A stretch of DNA of 20,473 bases. Source: Oppiella nova (lineage: Eukaryota > Arthropoda > Arachnida > Sarcoptiformes > Oppiidae). Positions 9,108 through 19,773 of the stretch are shown here, piece after piece. Every line of letters starts with the position of its first letter. The stretch's first letter is position 1. The position numbers and the translations under genes are program-made. The stretch is taken from the NCBI GenBank assembly GCA_905397405.1, contig CAJPVJ010000787.1, positions 1-20,473 of the forward strand. Reading direction: 5' to 3'. The notes beneath the pieces are model-generated. The model saw nothing but the letters and a program-made list of their open reading frames with translations, searched no databases and had not been told where the DNA came from.

Positions 9108-12100
9108 AAAAACAATTTTTATAAAATACTGCAACTAATACTATAGATGAAGAATATTCTGGGGCAATAAATTAGAAATTAATGAACAAAATGCCATATT
9201 CTACTAAAATAACATATGAAATATAGTATTATTGATAGACTGCCATGCTATAAACCAGTTATTCTATACAATGACAAATAGCATTTATTTTAAAACTTCT
9301 AAAAGTAATCTTATTCTTTATTATTATAAATTATTTGCTTAATTAAAAATATTTTAATTTAAAAATAGTCATTTAATCACATGAGATTAATTTTTTTGTT
9401 ATTTTTCAAATTTAATTAATTATTCGATAATTAGCTAACAATATAACAAAAATTGGTTATAATTTTTGGCACATTTATTATGGAATTATAACTGATGACT
9501 TAATATATTATTATTTCATACTATTAATAATCTACATTTTATTATAAACTTACAATATTTTTATAATGGACCATGAACATAAAATCATTGACTGAAATTG
9601 ACATTTACAAAATAAAAATTATATTTAAGAAACTTACTCAATTTACAACAGTTTTCCCTTAAATTGAAATTCGTGTCAAAATTGTATATAACATAAAAAT
9701 AAAATTTTAAATTTCAAAAATTGAAATATATTTCACTATATTTCAAGAATAAATGTAAATTCTTTGATAATATTAGGTTTGGGTACTGTATATACAACAC
9801 AATATATTATGTAACCCCAGGTGTTGGCCTAACCTATAGATAGGTTTCACGAATTTTATTATTAATCTCTTAAGTGTGTAGTGAAGTGAGAGATTAGTAA
9901 CAAAATTAATTTTTAATACTATTTCTATACACAGAATATAATCAAATGAGTTTTAGTGAACCATATTATTAGTGCATTGTCACTATAAGACTATATTAAT
10001 CATTTTTCTTTAATTAATTAATTTTGAGACAATCTTTTTTCGTCGATGTTATTATAATGAATATGCTTGAGCATAGAAACATATGATAATAATTAGATAA
10101 TAAGGTTATATATGCATTCCAAAACCCGTCAAATGTATTGTAATTTACGTACTCAATGATTGTATATACTTAATGAATGTCGCCGAATATTATTTGTAAT
10201 ATTAAAACATAATCCCTTATTCACTACTTTTGATCACAAAATATATTTATATTTTTTATTCAATTTATTTATGAATACCGTAAATGAAATTTTAAAAACT
10301 AATTCTTATTTAATTTATTTAACTCATAATTTATCTCATATTAATACACATTGGACTAATATTTTTGTTATATTTCTCTTTAATTTTAATTTCTAATATT
10401 AATATTCATATAAATTGAATAAAAAATATGAATATATTTTGTGATCAAAATTATTGGATAAGAGATTATGTTTTAATATTACAAATTATTTTCGGTGACA
10501 TTCATTAAGTATATACAATCATTCAGTACATACAGTATATTTGAAGGTTTTATAAATTATTACGAGTCTTGATTTAATATAACGTTCATTATATTGTAGT
10601 TATCAATTAATTTTGTGTGTAACCATGGTTGAGCCTGGTCTAAATAAATTAGTCTGTTTTGTGTTATGATACATTCAGTACATTAAAAATAAATGTTTAA
10701 TGTATAATGTTCTAGTAATGAGAATAATATTGAATAAAGTGTTAGTTCTTAGTGTACAATGTATTCAAAGCGTTTTTATGCGAAAAAGAAATAATTAAAA
10801 GGCATTTAATTATGGATTTTTTTTGGTCTCAACTGTCGTACAGTTAGTTAAATACAATACTGTATATATACTGTAGAGAACACATTCTATAGTACAGAAT
10901 ATAGTAAAGTAATGCTACCGGTGCTCAACAATCCCAGTAATCCAAGTGCTTTATATGTCTGTTTGAGATTTTAGCGCTTTTTTGTGCTAAAGGAATGGCA
11001 GGTTTGCATTGCTATGGAATGTCACCACAATAGACAGTAATTTAATTAAATAAATTGCAAAAACCACTTTAAATTATATTGTCTTAAAAATATTTTAGTT
11101 TTTATTTACACCGAAAATATATATCTTTTTCCTTCCCTACCCCTCCCACTCACTCACTCCCTCGACATATTTGTCTTGAATAATCAAATATAACATATTT
11201 GTCTATTTTATCAACACATTTACTAAACAAAGAATATTCTTACACATTATCACTTCATTATTATTATTATTATTTCTATTTTTAAATCTCATTTGTTTTT
11301 CTCAAGGAAATCAACTAATTACAGCATTCATACAATCTATAAGTTAGTATTCAATTGGAGGCTACAGTGAAGTATATTATTATTATTATTATCATTACCA
11401 TTGAAAGCTTTAAGAATATTATGCTATCGGTTTTTAGTTTATTTGTGTGTTTCTCTAATATTGCGATAAAAACATAGCGTTTAAGTCCTTTTAGAAAATT
11501 GTTTTACTTTTTAATGATGTGTCGCTTTTATAGTACATTTAGCTTTGTTTTTTGTGATCATTTATAAGTAAATGCAAATGTAAAGTATTAGACACGGAAT
11601 ATAACATAACAAGTCCAAGTGTTCACTAATAATGCATATGTTATACAGTATCAAAAGTTGTAATTCTGTTAAATAATGCATATTTTTAAAAGACTAGAGA
11701 ATATTCTGTGTATAATAAAGCCTTATATTTTACTTAAATTATGTAACATATTAAATGTATAAAGAATTGTGAAATGTAATATATAAGATTTACCTAAATA
11801 ATATTAATATCTTGTATTGTTTGACAGACAAAATGTACAGTATTTATATTAGTGCTGGTATATTATAAATAAAAATTAATATTTAATTTTTTTATGATCC
11901 TTAATTCACTAATTATTAATTTAATAATAAAATTTGTTTTTTGTTGCAATATTCTATATAAATCTCTATTATATTTCGAGTCCTTTGAATAGAATCGTAA
12001 AAATCCTTATTTAAAATTTATGTACTTTTCGTTACGATAGAGAATATTCTTCGAGAAAACCTCTGGTTTTTAGATTATTTTTAGTTTTTATTCTATTGCA

Positions 12101-12289
12101 ATACAATTCATAATATAAAAAAGTTTTATTCTCTAAAAAAGTTTTTTTATTTGTAGATAAAAACGGAGTTTATATTTTTTCAAAAGATAAATGACAACAA
12201 AACAGAGATAAAACAAAAACGTAAGACTTATTTATAAATATTTCATTGAATACCTGCGACAAAACAAATCGATTATCCCTTTTACTCGC

Positions 12290-12337
<48 letters not shown>

Positions 12338-12745
12338 TCACTCACTCACTCACTTAAAGAAAAGCATGCTTTCAATACTTAATAATAGGAATACTGTTAA
12401 CTACAATGAGTATACAATTTTATATAATACGAATACTCGTGAAGCACATGTGTGTAGACTTTGGGTATAGTACTATCAATAAGGTATATAATGGGTGGGA
12501 ATGGTATGCTTACATCAAACATGTCTTCCTGGACCTGATATCTGGCGTGTTTTCGGCCCAAATCGTTGAGTATAAGAGAGAGTACGCGACTGTCATCCAG
12601 GTTATCGATGGCCGCCTCCAAGCCCTGCATGACGAGGTTGGCGTGTCGTTGCAGGCCATCCAAGTCCCAGTCGTACTTCCCATCGTCACGTAATGTCATA
12701 AACTTCTTGAACAACTTTGACAGCTCCGGATGTCGTGTCAATAGC
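8654..12745 (-). CDS. neuroglobin-like globin, exons 2 and 3 (first exon not on this strand)
   Basis: Exon 2 is 12745-12514 and exon 3 is 8800-8683, with a 3.7-kb intron between (acceptor ATAG, donor GTAAGC). Exon 2 enters in phase 2 and leaves in phase 0, the classical globin B12.2 and G7.0 positions. It encodes TRHPELSKLFKKFM (CD1 Phe), LQRHANLVMQGLEAA (distal E7 His) and NDLGRKHARYQV (proximal F8 His). LGRKH matches vertebrate neuroglobin. Exon 3 encodes the G-H helices (KLWDSLRFGLKQSLGE, then SDAWFAVFKFISRQIIAG). All heme-pocket residues are present, so a functional O2-binding intracellular globin is expected. Unspliced, exon 3 continues GIHHLLTKY to TAG at 8656-8654; alternatively CAG|GTATTC at 8683/8682 is a fair donor to another exon. 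No minus-strand exon for helices A-B was found between 12.75 and 20.5 kb. A phase-matched one lies on the opposite strand at 18881. Confidence 0.88.
9048..9103. repeat. GA microsatellite near the 3' end of globin intron 2
   Basis: An imperfect (GA)n tract interrupted by GTGAGTGA and ACA, about 250 bases from exon 3. Its interrupted pattern is mirrored as reverse complement by the CT tract at 12293-12354. Confidence 0.95.
9831..9907. repeat. two adjacent hairpins in globin intron 2
   Basis: AACCTAT and ATAGGTT (9831-9846) flank a two-base loop. Just beyond, 9852-9872 and 9887-9907 are complementary at 18 of 21 positions around a 14-base loop. They may be remnants of a small fold-back element. 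Confidence 0.5.
10121..10551. mobile_element. fold-back / MITE-like element with ~150-bp inverted arms
   Basis: The left arm, about 10121-10277, and the right arm, about 10402-10551, are reverse complements with roughly 90% identity over their best 120 bases plus a few small indels, around a ~125-bp AT-rich centre. Inside the left arm lie TGATTGTATATACTTAATGA and TTTTGATCACAAAATATAT, both recovered inverted in the right arm. No transposase frame exists; the frames visible here are by-products. The structure fits a non-autonomous fold-back DNA element or MITE inserted into globin intron 2. I could not identify a target-site duplication or family. Confidence 0.65.
11124..11163. repeat. polypyrimidine tract in globin intron 2
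   Basis: A forty-base run almost entirely of C and T (CTTTTTCCTTCCCTACCCCT, then CACT repeats). On the globin transcript strand it is purine-rich, so it is not that gene's polypyrimidine tract. Low-complexity sequence is the simplest reading. Confidence 0.6.
12041..12057. promoter_or_regulatory. heat-shock-element-like palindrome
   Basis: AGAATATTCTTCGAGAA contains GAAnnTTC followed directly by TTCnnGAA, the building blocks of a heat-shock factor site. It lies in intron 2 of the minus-strand globin, about 460 bases downstream of exon 2. It is the most extended of eight AGAATATTCT copies in the window (2632, 3284, 9151, 11231, 11698, 12041, 19910, 20360). Binding is inferred from sequence only. 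Confidence 0.35.
12293..12354. repeat. CT microsatellite near the 5' end of globin intron 2
   Basis: (CT)n with one GT interruption, running into CACT repeats. It starts about 160 bases downstream of globin exon 2 and is complementary to the GA tract at 9048-9103. Confidence 0.95.
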
Positions 12746-13503
12746 CTGGTTGTGTTGTGTCGTTATGTAAATATCAATACATTTTCATGTGTTAGACAAT
12801 TCATATTCAAAAGAGTTTGCAATTTAATCAAATTATTTAATGCATCAAAATATATTGAATAAAAATATATTGTATTAAAAAATAATAAGTTTAAATATAG
12901 ACAGTGTGCGATATTAAACCAAAAAACGGTATTTGCTTATCAGTATTTATATATTGTATAATCATAGAAATTAACTTGTTGATGTTTTGGTTTTATTTAA
13001 AATTCTCATACTGTATAGAATTACATAAAATGGCAATTTTGCAAATGAGTATTTATTTGAGCTCTGATTGTAATATGAATACATTATAAGAATATTTTGG
13101 AAATTATTATTTATAATAATAATAATAAATAATGAGATGGTATTGAAAGCAAAACTTCGCTAATAATTCCGAGAAAAGACTAAAAATTTATTTCCTTTTT
13201 GTAAACAATTTTTATTTCATCTCTCTGTTGAGTTGAAAATGTATTGACAATAAAATTATATTTATTATACGATAATATTATAGGATAATTATTATATAAT
13301 ATTAGAAAATTCACGGAACCTGGATATTATATATAGATATCTACATATGATATACATATGAATAGTGAGAGTTGTCTCGTGTGTATTGTTATGAAAAACC
13401 TATATATGAAAGAATATTATGTAAATCCAATTTTACATAAACTTTATTGTAATGTACATAAAGTAGTTTTATTGTGATAAATATTTACATTTAAAAACTA
13501 ATT

Positions 13504-13629
13504 AAATAGATTTTATTTGAATATAATTGATAGAGAAAATGTGCTAAATTTTATCTTTCCATGTTAAAAATCTCACACAAATATGATATTATTTGCTATA
13601 TACTTGGTATTATATACATGCTGTTCAAA
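13504..13629 (+). repeat. direct repeat A, copy 1
   Basis: This 126-bp segment recurs in the same orientation at 14635-14760 with three substitutions and no indels. It has no coding capacity. The low divergence indicates a recent duplication. Confidence 0.95.
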
Positions 13630-14210
13630 AGATTCTAGATTTCTATGTTGTTTATAGAATTATAATATATTATGCAGAATTGTATTCAAATTTTTTAATA
13701 TCTATTTATCTAGCGGTGAAAAATGTGTGTTAAAAATATTTTATAATAAGATTTTGGTGAAGAGACATATAAACACAGAATACAGTATTTGTAAAGTAAA
13801 TATAAGCCTTATTCTAGATTTTTTTGTTTTGAAAATGGTTTTTGCTATTTTGCCTTCTTATTAATTCACAATATATTTCAAACAAAATCCACAAAATCAT
13901 GCATTTGTTGTAAATGGAGTGAAAGAGACAACATTTTTCTAAACATTAGAATTGCATTAAGTATCGAAAAACATCTATTATAACAAATACCACATATTGA
14001 GTTGCATAATATTACACTTTTGTGTCACATATGAATGCATTATTGCAATATTATATTCAAAATAATATTGACATCTAAAATGTGGAAAAGCTGAGCTTTA
14101 GTGATAATTATTTTTTATTTGAAATTATACAGCAAAAAGTCATTACTGTATAACCTTTTTAGATGCAGAATATCATGTATATAATAAAAGCTATTATTAC
14201 GTATTGGTTG

Positions 14211-14310
14211 TATTGTTTGTGTTTAATAAATATATTTTCAATATCCAGTGAACGATATTTAATCAATTTTTGTTTTATAATACATGACATTTGCCTTCAC
14301 TCACTCACTC
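14211..14310 (+). repeat. inverted repeat B, arm 1
   Basis: This 100-bp arm is the reverse complement of 14535-14634 with three substitutions. It ends in a CACT microsatellite (to about 14323). The two arms are 224 bases apart and could form a long hairpin. Confidence 0.95.
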
Positions 14311-14516
14311 ACTCACTCACTCCCACACAATTGACTCAAATTGACTTTTTATTTAATCATAATATAGTTAACTCTCACTATTATATCTAACTGTGAATGT
14401 GTTTTCAGTATTAGATTAAAATGTACACTAATGGCAAAATAAAAGTACTGTATTTACTGTATATTTGTTTGTCTTATGCAATGAATTCTTGGGAATAAAA
14501 GAAAATATTCTTTGAT

Positions 14517-14760
14517 GAGAGAGAGAGAGAGAGAGAGTGAGTGAGTGAAGGCAAATGTTATGTATTATAAAACAAAAATTGATTAAATATCGTTGACTGG
14601 ATATTGAAAAAATATTTATTAAACACAAACAATAAAATAGATTTTATTTAAATATAATTGATAGAGAAAATGTGCTAAATATTATCTTTCCATGTTAAAA
14701 ATCTCACACAAATATGATATTATTTGCTATATACTTGGTATTATGTACATGCTGTTCAAA
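14517..14760. repeat. composite duplicate: GA tract + inverted B + direct A
   Basis: The segment consists of (GA)n/GAGT repeats (14517-14546), the inverted copy of B (14535-14634) and then, with no spacer, the direct copy of A (14635-14760). It is followed by a second GA tract (14760-14776). Neither source copy has the other beside it, so this block looks stitched together from two nearby templates in opposite orientation. Confidence 0.8.
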
Positions 14761-14966
14761 GAGAGAGAGAGAGAGATTTGAAGTTCACAATCTTAGATAA
14801 GTATTTAAAGCTCTCCCAAAAATCCTCAGAGAAAATGCTTTTAAACTAATTGTGTGCTATTTTTGTTGTTATTTTTGTTGTATACTGTTTTGTGTGATTG
14901 TGTTCACAAAATATATTTAAGAAAACGAATAATTTTCTACTTAAAGGAGAGGAAAAAATAATTTTT

Positions 14967-15054
14967 ATGCGAAACTATTTTCCATTTAGTGTTATGGCAA
15001 TTATTTATATAATGGTTTTGACTGATTTTCAAGTGCATGGCAAAGATATACAGA
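14967..15054 (+). CDS. possible signal-peptide first exon of a small secreted protein
   Basis: The ATG at 14967 is followed by a textbook-looking secretory leader: Met-Arg-Asn start, hydrophobic core (FSVMAIIYIMVL), then TDFQVHGKDIQ with a plausible cleavage site after VHG. A donor-like A|GTGAGA follows at 15055 in phase 1, the phase usual for signal-peptide exons. An in-frame ATG further upstream (about 14898) gives a poor N-terminus. No second exon is recognisable downstream, and its phase does not fit the globin exon at 18881. In DNA this AT-rich, hydrophobic frames arise by chance, so treat this as a candidate only. Confidence 0.25.
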
Positions 15055-18000
15055 GTGAGACTATTACTATAATATTATATTATTGTATTTTTCGCTATTA
15101 TATGGTGTAATATAAATATAAGTGCTTTTAAGTTAATCGACTCATAGGATAAAGTACTGAAAACTTCATTGAAGTCTAAGTAACATTAATATTATATTAT
15201 ATAATAGCAGTCGTATTGAAAAGAATTTTGATATGTTATATTAATACATTTATAAGTATTATAATTGATTTTATATTTGATTTGAATAACTGCTTGTTAT
15301 ACAGTATGCGTTAAATTAATAAAAGTCTTACTACAACCAACACTCGTTATAGTGCACATATGAATTCCCTTATATGTAATATAAACGAAATTTAATAAAT
15401 CCATGACTTTTCTTATTTTTAAAAATATATCAACTTCATTATATATTTCGCTTATTTTATGAGTGAATACATTACGGTAATTGAATACAAAATATTATAA
15501 TATTATTGCAAACGTGTCATACATTATATATGTTTGTATGTATGATAAAAATATTGCGAAATGACTATAAGTCCCACCGATTCTTACAAACTGGTGCAGT
15601 ACTCAAACGTATTAAATATTTATTTATACATTTATATCGTCAAATTCATGCATAAAATTATGCTAAACTTTTCAATTTTTAATACATTAAATATGGATGC
15701 AATCCGTAACCAAAAATTATAATTCATTCGTATAGTGATAGCCAGCTAATTTAGACCACGATTATTATGACGTTGTTGTAAATTTTATGGCTATTATTGT
15801 TATTGTTGTTATATAGCCCCCAAAAAATAACTGTATTATTTATGAAAGTTTTATTTGTTTGCAGTGAAATATTATAGTACATATGTATTAATAATAAATA
15901 ATTTTCTTGATACACATGAGACATGACTGAATAAATAGAAAATTAGGATCAAATTGAGAGCAAAATACAATTTTGTATTTTCCATGAAAATGTTAGCTAG
16001 AAGTTATTATGGTATGTGTTTCTATCATAAGCTTTATTCTGTATACTCTTTATGTTTTCTGTATTATCTATTGAGATAATAACTATTCAACACATGTATT
16101 CACACAAATATAATACATAACTAAATGTATTATATAATATTATTAAAACTTGTACTGTATGGACTAGTCAATTATAATACAATATTTGTCTATCCAAAAG
16201 CAATTCTATTCAAAGCCTTGTAATTGAAATAATTTCATATTTTTCTACACTATTTGTGTGATTATTATTGATTTATTAATAGAATCCTTATTTATTTTGC
16301 TTCAAGTTTCATATAATCTTACTTTTTGTCTCAACACTATTATGATATGAAATATATTTTACTAACAAACTAATTTATATTTCTTTACATAAAGCTTATG
16401 AGAGTAAATCACGAGTGCGCTATACAATTGTATAAAGTTTACATTTATTTTAGACAATTACTGTATAACAAAGAATTTTTTTAAAATTAATTTTATATAA
16501 TTCTTTCTCAAACTACTGTAACTTATAGGCCTAGATAAGTACAAAGTTTGCAAATAGTTTATTAATATTATCAGTATAGTTTATTAATTATTGGTTAACT
16601 AATAATATACAGTAATTAATACCTACAAATACAAATTTAGACCACGTACAAAAAATAAGATATATTTATATCCTTATGTAGTCATTTGTTTTATAATATT
16701 TTCATTTATAAATATCGAGATTTTATTGTATAGCAATTTTGAAAAGCCATTTTCTAATGAATACATTATTATTTTATTTCACTTCCACTATATTTAGGTA
16801 TGTTTTTTGTTTTCGCATCTAATTTCAAATAACAAAAAAATAAAATTAGATTTTTATCGTTCGTTATTAAATATAAGAATGTATTCTGGGTATTGATTTA
16901 TCTTAAATGTTATTTAATGAGAATATTCCGTATGTACTGTATATTAAGATAAAAATTCTGATGTTTCCCTTATTTATAATTTCTATGTAATAAAACAATT
17001 GAGGGAAAGACAAGTCGATATTGTATTGAATGAAGTTTATGTATTTTGTTGTAATATTTTTAAACATTTTGTAATTATCTGTGAACTAATGCACAAATGT
17101 AAAATCAATTATATATATACTACTCGAGGCATTATGTTTAAAATATTATAAAAGTGTTTGGATATATAATTTATGAAAAGCAGTAACTTTGGATATAAAC
17201 TCCAAGTATGATAATATAATAAAGTCAATAAGGTTTTATTGAAAAACTATTTATCAGTAACACCATAAAATATGTATATAAATAATTTATTTTACAATGA
17301 AGTAAAGCATTATGCATTGCGACTACATGTCCATCCTATTCCATATCATATATTAAATGCAATTCTTTTGGTAATCTAATCATTTGACTAAAAAAACATA
17401 TGAGGAACTGGCATATATAGAAATCGGTGTGCATACTGTATTTCCATAATGAGTACAAAAATTAATTCATACATAGCTTATTATGACAGGTTTAGTTTAC
17501 TTGCATATCAATTATTTTTCATACATAACATAATGAGTGTGTGTTTTCAGTAGATATAACCGACTTATGTTTTTATCGAAAAACTTATGAAATGGATTTA
17601 TAAAGGCATCTCATTCCTGGTGTATTTGTTTCTACAAAATTGTAATTAAAACTAAGTATTCCTGGTGTTAGGCATATCTATTATTCTGTGGACTACAATT
17701 AATGGGAACTATATTAATGGGATTACAATAAGTCACTTTAATTTATAAAGAGATGAATTAATAGATGACTTTAGCACACATATATTGTATATGATATAAT
17801 ACAATATGGTATATAATATATTATATATCTATGATGAATATGTTTTCTTATTATTAATAAAATATTATATCATATATAAGCCCAACAATTGTATACGATT
17901 TTAATTAATCAGACTTTTTTATTTGTGGTTGTCAAATAAATATGACTTTTTTGTTCACAACTTCATATCTCACAATTAAAATGATTATTAATTTAATTAA

Positions 18001-18820
18001 TATTAATATTTATATTATATTTGTATAACGAGTGGAAAATTATTTATAATAAATGTGTAATAAATGATCGTTTTAATGAAAGTTGTGTTCATAATTTGGT
18101 TGGCATTTATATAACTAATGAAATAAATATTTGTTTTGGTCTAACATTTACACAAATAAGCTTAGGTTAGGTTAAACTACATTATTTGCAATATTCACTC
18201 AATTGGTAATTATGTTTGAATATGTAATTTTGCTGTTATTTATGAATTCCCTATAAGATGAGTATTATGGTTTTACAATACAGTATTACTATATTAAAGG
18301 TTTGATTAAAGTGAAAAATTATATAACTGATACATATAGTTTTAAATAATAATTAAAATTTTGTAAAAGTAATATTTTATAAAATAGTACTCACTGTACT
18401 AGAATTCTAATAAACACTTAGTTTATAAGGATTATTCAATATCAACATAAGTGTCTGAATGTTAATCAAATATAAAGCATATGCACATTTCCATGCACCT
18501 ATTTATTTTTACGACAATATCCATAACCACATTATTTGCATAAAGAAAATATGATTTCTAATAAGTAAATATAAATCAAGATTAAGAATTTTATTATTAA
18601 AATGACAGAACATTATTGAAAATATGACATACAATTAAATTAAATTTATAAATTATTTCAGAATAGATTTTCTATAAATGTTTATTTTATGTGAGTTTCT
18701 ATAAATACAGTTAATACTATAACTTACAAGGAAAGGGTTTTATTTGATTTGTATACTGCTTGGAATATATAGTGTACTGTTATTTATATAATCCATGAAA
18801 GTAGTGGTCATTTAAGATAA
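15055..18820. other. long AT-rich stretch with no gene seen
   Basis: I found no frame with coding-like composition, no RNA gene and no long repeat on either strand. It includes repeated TACTGTA/TACAGTA words, a GAATATTC palindrome at 16921 and two TTAGG units near 18164. It probably contains the promoter of the plus-strand globin exon at 18881 towards its right end. Confidence 0.45.
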
Positions 18821-18836
18821 GAGAGAGAGAGAGAGA
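18821..18836. repeat. short GA microsatellite upstream of a globin first exon
   Basis: Eight GA units about 45 bases upstream of the globin start codon at 18881, so it could lie in the promoter or 5' UTR. GAGA tracts are common in arthropod promoters, but nothing further supports a role. Confidence 0.8.
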
Positions 18837-18880
18837 TTCTGAGGATATTCTGTAATATTCTTATTCTTATGATTTTATTT

Positions 18881-18987
18881 ATGAATTTACAGTCATTTCT
18901 AACTGAAAAGCAAAAACAATTGGTAAAAGAAAGCTGGACTATAGTGGCACAGGATCTGGTGGGTACGGGCACATGTGTTTTCAAACG
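18881..18987 (+). CDS. globin first exon (helices A-B), plus strand
   Basis: ATG at 18881 starts MNLQSFLTEKQKQLVKESW, followed by TIVAQDLVGTGTCVFKR. This is the A-B helix region of a globin, with the conserved Trp (A12-like) and the hydrophobic VF before the intron. An in-frame ATG at 18869 would add four residues. A CAG at 18890-18892 could alternatively be an acceptor, but the start codon makes an initial exon likelier. The exon ends AAACG|GTATGT in phase 2 at the B12.2 position. This joins perfectly, in phase and protein sense, to the minus-strand exon 2 (LLTRHPEL...), yet it lies 6 kb away on the opposite strand. No plus-strand exon 2 is visible in the remaining 1.5 kb, so this is either a second globin gene running out of the window or the displaced first exon of the minus-strand one. 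No signal peptide is present, so the product is intracellular. Confidence 0.8.
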
Positions 18988-19732
18988 GTATGTTCAATAA
19001 TATCACATAATATAGACATCTCTTTTGAAATAAAGCTCAGCCTAACGATATATATTGCGCTTATTTGACTGGTATTTGTAGTCTTATATCTCTAATTCAT
19101 TTTGAATCCCAAACTGAAATCCGAGAATTTATTTCATTCAAAGAAATACTTATAGGAATTAAGTATTTCTCTATTCTTATACTTTATTTTCTATAGTAAA
19201 CACTCGTTATAATATATTTTTGTACTCTATTGACATTTATAACATATGCGAAACGATATTATATTCACTGTTAACACAAAACATACACTTTGTTAGGCTT
19301 AATAAAATTACATTTGATATATAGTATAATAATAACACTCTTATTCAATTATTAAACTTTTTTTTATTGTTAATTTAGTTGAAAATAATCACCAAAACAT
19401 AATGTAATTCTTTATCAATTCATATTTGTATTCTCTTATTACCGTATAAAGAATATACCAAGGATTATTATATCGTTACTTTCCAACTTATTACACCTTA
19501 AACTCTGACCCCAGGTACAATACAGTATTAGGTCATAATATGAATATTATTCTGTGATTTTTGTATTTCCCAAAACAGTTTTCAATGATATTTTAATGGT
19601 ATTGCTCCTCCTTTAAGAAATCTTCATATCATTGAACGCAATAAGAGTTCAAATGCAAGCAAATGAAAAACAAATATTTATTTACCGGTAATTAATAGCC
19701 TCTTTTAAATAAAATAAGTCAAAACTTTTAAA

Positions 19733-19773
19733 AAATAATTTTAAATAATTTTAAATAATTTTAAATAATTTTT
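19733..19773. repeat. 10-bp tandem repeat (TTAAATAATT)
   Basis: About four copies of TTAAATAATT in head-to-tail array, nearly perfect. This is simple-sequence DNA with no coding capacity. Confidence 0.85.

Larger units (their letters stand above)
12746..14966. other. AT-rich region with nested duplications
   Basis: No exon for the missing N-terminal part of the minus-strand globin could be found here. The notable content is the direct and inverted repeats at 13504-14760, listed separately, and short AT microsatellites such as the TAA run near 13113-13133. Confidence 0.5.

Noticed and set aside
10160-10396. 78-codon plus-strand frame
   Set aside because: It lies inside the fold-back element, is composed of AT-driven Leu/Ile/Phe/Asn codons, and resembles no protein.
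12406-12862. Plus-strand frames of 95 and 98 codons
   Set aside because: They are antisense shadows of globin exon 2, which has the conserved heme-pocket residues and correct splice phases on the minus strand.
14163-14628. Two similar 66-75 codon frames on opposite strands (ending in Leu/Thr/Ser runs)
   Set aside because: They are the same sequence read from the two arms of inverted repeat B; the Ser/Leu/Thr runs are translated microsatellite.
18164-18175. TTAGG arthropod telomere-type repeat
   Set aside because: Only two units are present, which chance explains.
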